64,000 nt of DNA, taken from the NCBI RefSeq assembly GCF_026210795.1, contig NC_089439.1, positions 3,782,001 to 3,846,000 on the forward strand, written 5' to 3'. Position 1 is the first letter of the stretch. Each line of letters starts with the position of its first letter. Position numbers and translations under genes: made by a program. Positions 58,201 to 64,000 of this stretch are shown here, piece by piece. Below the pieces are notes generated by a model. That model was not told where the DNA came from, made no database searches, and saw only the letters and a list, made by a program, of their open reading frames with translations. The DNA comes from Rhizophagus irregularis. Taxonomy: Eukaryota; Glomeromycota; Glomeromycetes; Glomerales; Glomeraceae.

Positions 58201-59298
58201 AAAACCATAGGGGATCGGATTATGAATGAAGTTAGGGATATCAACAACGAGCATCCTCTCCATAAAATTGTTGAGGACGTTCTTAGGAACGCTATAATTA
58301 ATACTGAGCAATGGAATTTCGAACAGTTTATAGAGACTGATGCATGGAAACCTGATGTAAATAATATTAGCATCCAACGTTTTATAGGAAGAATGAGAGG
58401 AAAATATGATAGTAAAATTCCGATACCAGGTGAGCGCTTTAGTTATGTAGTAACCCATCCCGATACTACCTTTGATTTACATGGTAGAAAGTTAAAACCA
58501 ACTAAAGGCGAAAAAATGGAATTCGCCGATGTAGCTAAGGAATTGGGAAAGGAACTAGATTTATACCATTATTTCGAAAAAACTATTATTGGCCTCTGTG
58601 CCCGATTTATCATGTATGACAAGAAGTATGAGCCAGAACCCTCAAGTCGAATCATGCGAATCAAAGACCCGGATGAGAAATATAAGCAAATTGATGACTA
58701 CGCTCAAAACAAGGCCAAGTTATGGCTTGAGGGATTCGTAAAAGAAAATATCATAGTCAATGGTGTTACTTCCAAGATGATGGAATCTCGTGGGATTGCT
58801 TATAAGCGTGCTTACAGAACTGCGGTCAAAAAGGCACAAGAAATGTTATATCATAAGATAGGGTACTTATACGAAATATTTCATGGCGAATGGCTTAGCT
58901 ACGAGATTTTTATGGGAAGTAATCCTATTGAGATATTATAGGAGAGATTCATGAAATGCGCTAGGAAACTTACAAAAGATAAAAACCTCTCGGTGGATGG
59001 CGAAATGAAGGAAAAAATATGCTCTGATTTTGCTCGATATCCTAGTGAGCTTGCAAAATGTATTGAAGGGTATAATTTATTCTTTCACAAATTGGTCTAT
59101 CATATGCGTTATAAAGAGCATATATCCATACCAGAAAAAATTGGCCCAGTCTCGTCTATGCAAAAAAATGAGATAATTACTGACTTACCAGCCTTACCTC
59201 ACATATCAGAAATTGAGGCGCTAGATGACATTACTAATTTATGGTATTTCCATCTTGAAGGTGTGGTCGAGCCGGAGGTGTTAAAGCAAAGCATTTAA
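55271..59298 (+). pseudogene. Family B DNA polymerase, viral/Pol-delta-like, broken
   Basis: The stretch spans about 1,300 codons of coding-like sequence. Exonuclease motifs: WDIETYD near 56140 (Exo I), [10 protein letters not shown] near 56392 (Exo II), YCVIDA near 56892 (Exo III). Polymerase motifs: [10 protein letters not shown] at 57172 (motif A), KLYMNSFYG near 57697 (motif B), YGDTDSLYL at 57847 (motif C). The large size, full 3'-5' exonuclease set and DxxSLYPS form look closer to viral or delta-type polymerases than to protein-primed Polinton enzymes. No TPR-type insertion was recognised, but this was not aligned. It would copy the element's DNA if intact. The gene is broken in about four or five places. 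Confidence 0.85.
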
Positions 59299-59586
59299 AT
59301 GAATTATATAGATAGTACTCTTAGCCGAAATTCCCACAATCTGCTAAGAGAACTTATACAATATTATTTATATTTTTTTTTCTCGTGCAATAATACTGGC
59401 TAACTTCAATTCCTATAATCGATCTTCTGACCCTGAACATGAGAGATCCATCCCTCCGATCATACAGCCCGACCTCAGAAATGTCTAGAGATGATCATTA
59501 GTATTTTAATTTGGCAAAACTTCATTAACAATGTTAACGATCAGCCGAAAAATCCACATATTTTAAAGATAAGCTTTATTGGTATA

Positions 59587-59925
59587 ATGGCCGAACTACG
59601 TGACCAAGTTTTCCAGTACATAGGCTTCGAACCCAACAAAATCCATTTCCCGATCACAGAAGATGATAGATGGTTATTTCGCAAAATAATAGCGGATCAG
59701 GAAGGGATGAGAGATATTGTAATGGATGACTATCAATATTTACTACAACACGGTCATAATGGTAAGGGAGGTAACCAGATCCATATTGGATGGTTGTTTG
59801 CATGTACACTGGCCCAAGCTAAAAAGATATTAATAAATCCGCCCAAAGATTTATCAAAAAAAGTATTAGCCTACATCCAAAGAAGATTCAGAGAAGTCCC
59901 GCTTGTGCCAGTACTTATACGGTAG
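59587..59925 (+). CDS. Small element protein, 112 aa, unrecognised
   Basis: The likely start is MAELRDQVFQYIGFEPNKIH. The frame continues through EDDRWLFRKIIADQEGMRDI, GHNGKGGNQIHIGWLFACTL and a C-terminal helix KKVLAYIQRRFREVPLVPVL. An upstream in-frame extension to 59491 is possible but less protein-like. The helical, Trp-bearing composition could suit a small structural or DNA-binding protein. It follows the polymerase on the same strand. No family recognised. Confidence 0.5.
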   Translation: MAELRDQVFQYIGFEPNKIHFPITEDDRWLFRKIIADQEGMRDIVMDDYQYLLQHGHNGKGGNQIHIGWLFACTLAQAKKILINPPKDLSKKVLAYIQRRFREVPLVPVLIR

Positions 59926-60156
59926 TCGATTAGGTATTGAGATAATAAATATCCGGCCTATTTATATATTTTTTGTGTGTGAAGTATCGGTCATTTTTTT
60001 CATTCATACCCTATGGATTCCACCATTTCCTGACCACGAGCCATATAACCACAATCAGTAGTAAGGCAAGCATGGAATATGTTATCATGGGCGACATTAG
60101 AGAACTCGCAACGACAGGAATAGCCGATGCTAGAGGTATTTCTTGGGACAATGGTA

Positions 60157-60918
60157 CTACTTCTGCGCCACCTGATTCCAAAGGAATCCCTCACTCGAAA
60201 TTATTTGGGATGAAGTATTTTTCTTTAACGCTAACTGGTCCTTGAAGGCCCTATTTTCCTCCCTTAATTTTGATCGCGCTGAATACAAAGCATCTATTTC
60301 CCGTTTGAATATATTATTTGACGACTCTATCCCCTTTTCCATACATTCTATTGTATATTCTTTCGAATTACGGTCCTCCTTCGCATGTTCCAATTCAAGC
60401 CTGAGAGATTCTATTTCAGATGAGCTTATTTGGGCCGGCTTCCCTCCCATTGCATCCAAATCATGATATGTGCGCTCTAGATCTATGTCTTCCAACTTAC
60501 CTTCCAATTCACGTATTTTAGTTTTAAGAGAAAGAATCTGGACCTTATCAGCGGACGAAACTTTCTGGGCCAAAGTTGCCCCTCTCTTTAGTGTTTTAAT
60601 ATTTGATTTGAGCAATTTGATTTCGGCAGTATATTTGGCTTCAAGCTTACGTTGACTTTCGGAATGAGACTTCTGTTCAGAAATGAGTTGGGATCTAACT
60701 TTAGTACTGGATGCATTTAACTGGCTAATCTTATTTCCAATATCCTCCTCTCGCTCCGAATACTCTGAATTTTTAGCCAACAACTTTTCACAAAGATCAT
60801 TAATTTCGGCTTTAGAACTAAGAGTGGCATACAATTTTTTTTCGAGCTCTTGCTCATACGCACTACCAAGCCGATGACCTTTATTATTAATATCTTTCAA
60901 GGTATACACATTGGTCAT
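60157..60918 (-). CDS. Coiled-coil element protein, 253 aa
   Basis: Starts MTNVYTLKDINNKGHRLG at an ATG. Nearly the whole chain from about residue 20 to 230 is charged heptad-like helix (LEKKLYATLSSKAEINDLCE, LSLKTKIRELEGKLEDIDLE, IESLRLELEHAKEDRNS), typical of a long coiled coil, with a short C-terminal tail. It may be an oligomerising scaffold or tether. The plus strand opposite 60060-60245 also has a plausible open frame, so the C-terminal boundary is unsure. Only about 190 bp separate its start from the HTH gene on the other strand. Confidence 0.55.
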   Translation of the reverse strand: MTNVYTLKDINNKGHRLGSAYEQELEKKLYATLSSKAEINDLCEKLLAKNSEYSEREEDIGNKISQLNASSTKVRSQLISEQKSHSESQRKLEAKYTAEIKLLKSNIKTLKRGATLAQKVSSADKVQILSLKTKIRELEGKLEDIDLERTYHDLDAMGGKPAQISSSEIESLRLELEHAKEDRNSKEYTIECMEKGIESSNNIFKREIDALYSARSKLREENRAFKDQLALKKNTSSQIISSEGFLWNQVAQK

Positions 60919-60984
60919 AGCCTTTTTTTCGGCTTAGTTGCTAGTATATTAAAAAAACATGCGATTGAAAATTTTTTACTTGGC

Positions 60985-61100
60985 AAATTTTTTAGACCGA
61001 ATATATCGAATACACCGAATACACCGAATCTACCAAAAATATATCGATAATACCGAACAGAAATCAAACGAATACCGAAAAAATATCGAAAATATACCGG
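60985..61100. repeat. Short AATACCGA repeats
   Basis: About ten degenerate copies of AATACACCGA/AATACCGAA in the shared start region of the divergent coiled-coil and HTH genes. This is a microsatellite or a regulatory repeat. Confidence 0.6.
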
Positions 61101-61107
61101 TAATTTT

Positions 61108-61593
61108 TTGAAAGATTTTTTTTTGTCTATTTGTAAAAAATGCTTCGGTATTGCGACCCCCCTATCTGCTGAAGATATCCAGGATATTATTAAAGCTAAA
61201 AATTCAACGAAGCGGGCATCAGAAGTCATGGCTAACAAATACAAAATATCAACACGGCGGGTGTATCAAATTTGGAGAGGAGCTCACCCACCAATAGACC
61301 CTAAAGATATAAAACTACTGTCAGAAGAACCTGGTTCGTATCAGCAAGCAGAACTTGTGGAATGCAATGTTATTTCTGGGAGTAAGGTAAAAAAGAATGG
61401 AGGAAAGAAACCCAAGTCCAAATCCGTTAGAATCTCTGAACCATCTATTACCCAGAATCAGCCAACGGCTACAAGCCCAGAGGGTTCTGAAGGTTTAAAT
61501 ATTAGCAGAGAGGATCTGAATGCATTTTATGAAAAAGAAGCTAAGAGAGATGAAAAAAATAAAGCAGAGGTGAATAGACGTCTAGCCGTGTAG
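61108..61593 (+). CDS. Helix-turn-helix element protein
   Basis: Contains SAEDIQDIIKAKNSTKRASE followed by VMANKYKISTRRVYQIWRG, a clear homeodomain/resolvase-like HTH with the recognition helix STRRVYQIWRG. A Lys/Ser-rich linker (KVKKNGGKKPKSKSVRIS) and an acidic-basic helix (REDLNAFYEKEAKRDEKNKA) follow. There is no good ATG in the first 35 codons, so the start is uncertain. An upstream exon or the ATG at about 61228 are options. It probably binds the element's DNA as a regulator or recombination accessory. Confidence 0.5.
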   Translation: MKDFFLSICKKCFGIATPLSAEDIQDIIKAKNSTKRASEVMANKYKISTRRVYQIWRGAHPPIDPKDIKLLSEEPGSYQQAELVECNVISGSKVKKNGGKKPKSKSVRISEPSITQNQPTATSPEGSEGLNISREDLNAFYEKEAKRDEKNKAEVNRRLAV

Positions 61594-61706
61594 AAGATAT
61601 TTCCCATTTAGTTTATCATAGCGTACTAATAATTTCTCACACAATTCGTTAAGATCCTCTTTAGACTTAAGAGCGCTAAATAACATTTTTTCAAGCTCCT
61701 CATAAC

Positions 61707-62546
61707 TCACTTTTTTTTTAATGCGCCATCCTCACTTAAGTCCTGTGAAATGCAGTCCGGGATCATGGAATCGTCACATTCAGGAGTAATGTTCGCGCAA
61801 TTCACCTCGAGCTTGTTCTTAACCTTATGCATATTAATTGGGATAAAAAATTCCTTACCATTACACTCTAGTCTCAATTCCCGCTTTGATGCAAGTAAAT
61901 CATAATTATATTTATCAAGAAGTGTGTTGGGTAAAATTAGCATCGGCTTAGGATACTTAATTACAGCAAAATCAGCATATATAGTACATCCGGGAGCAAA
62001 ATTTACTGGGACATTTCGGACAGTACCAAGAGATTCTATAGGAATGGTAGCGATGCCTCTAAGGTCATGTTTTTCTTTTGTATCGATTTTCAGCTTTGAT
62101 TGTTCAGATATATCTTCAGACATGATCGGAAAATTAGCACCAGGATCAACTGTACCTGCCAGAATCACTAGACGCTTAATTTTACATTTAACGGTGACAA
62201 CATCTGTGGCGGGTTCTTTTTTCCGAATAAAATTTATCTCCATAGGTCCATCCAAAATATCCTCTTCATCTGAATCTTGAGCTGAGGCAGGTACACACTT
62301 TTTAGCCTGCTGAATTATGTACAGAAGATAATTCTCAAATTCGATCTGAATGATTTTTCGAATAGTTTCTTCTAAAGACACATGCTTACCATGACTATCT
62401 TTATCTGATGAAGCATTATGGGTGGAAGACAAATTATTGTCTTGCTTTACCTTACAAAGCTCAGATTTACTAGAGACTTTAGACTTTGAGGATTTATCGG
62501 GATATCCACGTTGCCCAGCGGGTTCTAAAGGGACCGCGTAATTCAC
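61707..62546 (-). CDS. Retropepsin-like aspartic protease
   Basis: About 280 codons. The N-terminal half is Ser/Lys-rich with a helix (EETIRKIIQIEFENYLLYII). The protease fold shows VKCKIKRLVILAGTVDPGAN, where DPG stands in place of the DTG/DSG of the active-site turn. Next come the flap-like LRGIATIPIESLGTVRNVPV and the second-half strand ADFAVIKYPKPMLILPNTLL. Retropepsins dimerise and process Gag-type polyproteins. The DPG is a non-standard variant, and I cannot say whether it is active. It directly adjoins the Gag-like frame, slightly overlapping it, a layout in which LTR elements often use ribosomal frameshifting. Confidence 0.6.
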   Translation of the reverse strand: MNYAVPLEPAGQRGYPDKSSKSKVSSKSELCKVKQDNNLSSTHNASSDKDSHGKHVSLEETIRKIIQIEFENYLLYIIQQAKKCVPASAQDSDEEDILDGPMEINFIRKKEPATDVVTVKCKIKRLVILAGTVDPGANFPIMSEDISEQSKLKIDTKEKHDLRGIATIPIESLGTVRNVPVNFAPGCTIYADFAVIKYPKPMLILPNTLLDKYNYDLLASKRELRLECNGKEFFIPINMHKVKNKLEVNCANITPECDDSMIPDCISQDLSEDGALKKK

Positions 62547-64000
62547 TTTTTTTTTCCATGAGTTATGTAAACATTCATATCGCGTTTTCCGGGGTCTGAA
62601 CCGGCTGACGAATTATCAGAGTTATAATCATTGTCCTCAGATTTTGATGTATCATCATCAGAAAAAATGGGATCAGACTGTTCATCTACTGTAGCCATAT
62701 GAACTCGACTACTTCTGGATTTGGAATCTTTAGTGAGTTTATCCAATAAGGTTTCGATTTTTCCTAATATTTTTTCTAATCCTCCAAAAGGTAAGGACTC
62801 CGAGCGTTGACGCTGAGATGTTTTGGCACCTCTGGTATTATTTCTATCAAATTTGGCTAAGTGGGCTTCAATTCGTTCTAATCTTTTTTCCAATCCTCCA
62901 TTATTATAGTCTGAGGATTCTGAATACTGATACTGAGCTGATTTGGTATCTTCTCTTATGAGTTTGGTGAGTTTGGCTAAATTAATTTCGATTACTCCTA
63001 ATCTTTTTTCCAATTCTTGGTTAATATGACTATCAAGGATTGAAGCATTATTCGAATTAATTACATTTTCAGGTAGTTGTAAGCGTTGGGCAAGTTTAGA
63101 ATGCACCTGCATTGATTCCGCTAACTGTGCTTCCAAAGAAGCTATTTTGGAATTTAACTTTTCAAAAATAGCGGAGGCTTCATTATTCTGGAGGTGTACT
63201 TGAGCCGGTTGTGCTAGTTGGGCCTGTAGAGAAGCTATTTGGGAATTTAACTTTTCAATCTCAGCTGAAGAATTATTCTGATAATTTTGGTTTCCATTTA
63301 AATTGGAAGCACGCTCCAGCCACATGTCTTTTAGATTTGTAAAAAATGCATTAATACCAGCAGGAGCGACAGCTCGCATCCATGTATAAAGATTACCTGA
63401 TAAGTGGTTCTTAAGAAATCCTATAGTTTATGCATCATTATCTGCTACACTTAATAATAAAGGTCGGATTCTTTTTTCATAAGTATCTGGCGAGTCTGTG
63501 GGTAGAAATTTTTCTTGAGTTAATCTTTGAAGTGCCGACTGCTGACTACCTACTGTTTCTCGTTGATAATGTGATCTCATCCAAGCACGTAAAGTAGCTG
63601 GAGAATTAATATTAGCATTTCCATTATATGGATCTTGGGCAGGAACTGGTAAATATTTTCCTCCCATCTGAGCTTTAAAAATATCACATTTGACAACATC
63701 ATCGAAATCTCCAGCATTTGCATTTTCAAGAACAGTCATATGTCCTTGTGCAAATGATATTGATTGAATAAGTCTATCTAAATAATCATCAGGAGGTTCT
63801 TGGCCTATATAGGGCTTAGTTTTTGCAAGAACCGGTGCAATCATAGTTAATACTGGTAAACGTCTAGCATCTGCCATATTTCCTAATGGGTTATTCTGAA
63901 GCGCCAAAATTTGTCCCTGCAAATTTAAAATATTCTGGTTTCTTTGCCTAATCACTAGCTGGAAAACAAACTTTTCACGTAGCAATCCACCAATGCGGGT
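62543..64000 (-). pseudogene. Gag-like protein with coiled-coil repeats, part
   Basis: Fossil part running to the window edge, where the frame is still open. The first portion holds KPYIGQEPPDDYLDRLIQSI, SPATLRAWMRSHYQRE and a DSPDTYEKRIRPLLL segment, resembling retrotransposon Gag helices. The next portion begins AVAPAGINAFFTNLKDMWLE. It carries two copies of an IEKLNSQIASLQAQLAQ-type heptad block and three of a GLEKRLERIEAHLAK-type block, then a Ser/Asp-rich tail. No CCHC knuckle was seen in the window. About one break. The assignment to Gag rests on helix content and on the neighbouring protease. Confidence 0.5.

Larger units (their letters stand above)
54930..64000. mobile_element. Virus-like element: PolB with Gag/retropepsin-like genes, part
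   Basis: At least 9 kb of gene-dense, GC-richer sequence unlike the rest of the window, continuing past the right edge. Parts in order: Cys/His protein (minus), family B DNA polymerase (plus), small protein (plus), coiled-coil protein (minus), HTH protein (plus), retropepsin-like protein (minus), Gag-like protein (minus). No reverse transcriptase, integrase, packaging ATPase or double-jelly-roll capsid was seen. Terminal repeats were not found. The polymerase is broken in about four or five places, while several other parts look open, so the element is a fossil of moderate age. Family: polymerase-bearing virus-like or Polinton-like, of uncertain placement. Confidence 0.6.

Noticed and set aside
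59973-60245. Plus-strand gene opposite the coiled-coil gene's 3' end
   Set aside because: Plausible composition, but it overlaps the better supported coiled-coil frame and lacks a domain. It is left as an uncertainty in that entry.
54930-64000. Ordinary LTR retrotransposon
   Set aside because: Gag-like and retropepsin parts are present, but no reverse transcriptase, RNase H or LTR is visible and a DNA polymerase occupies the neighbouring block.

Overview
The window looks like nuclear DNA of an arbuscular mycorrhizal fungus (Glomeromycotina, most like Rhizophagus). The evidence is very AT-rich intergenic DNA, genes with many short gtaagt...ttag introns, several Crinkler-type NTPase remnants, many hAT, pogo and MITE-like elements, and a family B DNA polymerase element lying beside Gag/protease-like genes. 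No rRNA gene, complete tRNA or CRISPR array was seen. All coordinates and splice sites were read by eye. Family names come from motif recognition, not database searches.

Layout. 1-0.8 kb: 3' end of a short-chain dehydrogenase. 1.1-2.2 kb: a decayed unrecognised gene. 2.9-11.8 kb: a very large inverted repeat, with two arms of about 3.2-3.4 kb around a 2.4 kb spacer. Each arm carries the same unrecognised open frame and SAM/Crinkler-like debris. 11.9-14.0 kb: a broken Crinkler-like NTPase/nuclease gene. 14.0-24.6 kb: a nest of DNA elements. It holds a 210 bp MITE with a TAA duplication, a 1.36 kb TIR element filled with a 184 bp satellite, a foldback MITE, and an apparently intact five-exon tyrosine recombinase gene between long direct repeats. 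It also holds a hAT transposase gene interrupted by a 1.4 kb non-autonomous hAT with an 8 bp target duplication.

24.6-44.4 kb is the host-gene core: a small Ser/Asn-rich protein (28.1 kb), an ER Hsp90 (GRP94, seven exons, RDEL end), a PMS1/MLH2-type MutL homologue (eleven exons), a PIG-Y/Eri1 GPI-biosynthesis protein and an astacin-like protein that lacks the catalytic Glu. Three of the spliced models total an exact multiple of three with conserved residues across every junction, which supports them strongly.

44.4-54.9 kb is repeat-rich: a decayed Crinkler-like gene, satellites, a decayed multi-domain coding remnant, a 2.45 kb pogo/Tigger element carrying a 165 bp MITE, an NTPase remnant and a 98 bp near-perfect palindrome. 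54.9 kb to the window end is one virus-like mosaic. It has a broken family B DNA polymerase, a Cys/His protein, a coiled-coil protein and an HTH protein next to a reverse-oriented retropepsin and a Gag-like gene, and no reverse transcriptase is visible. That pairing and the giant inverted repeat are the two most unusual things here.
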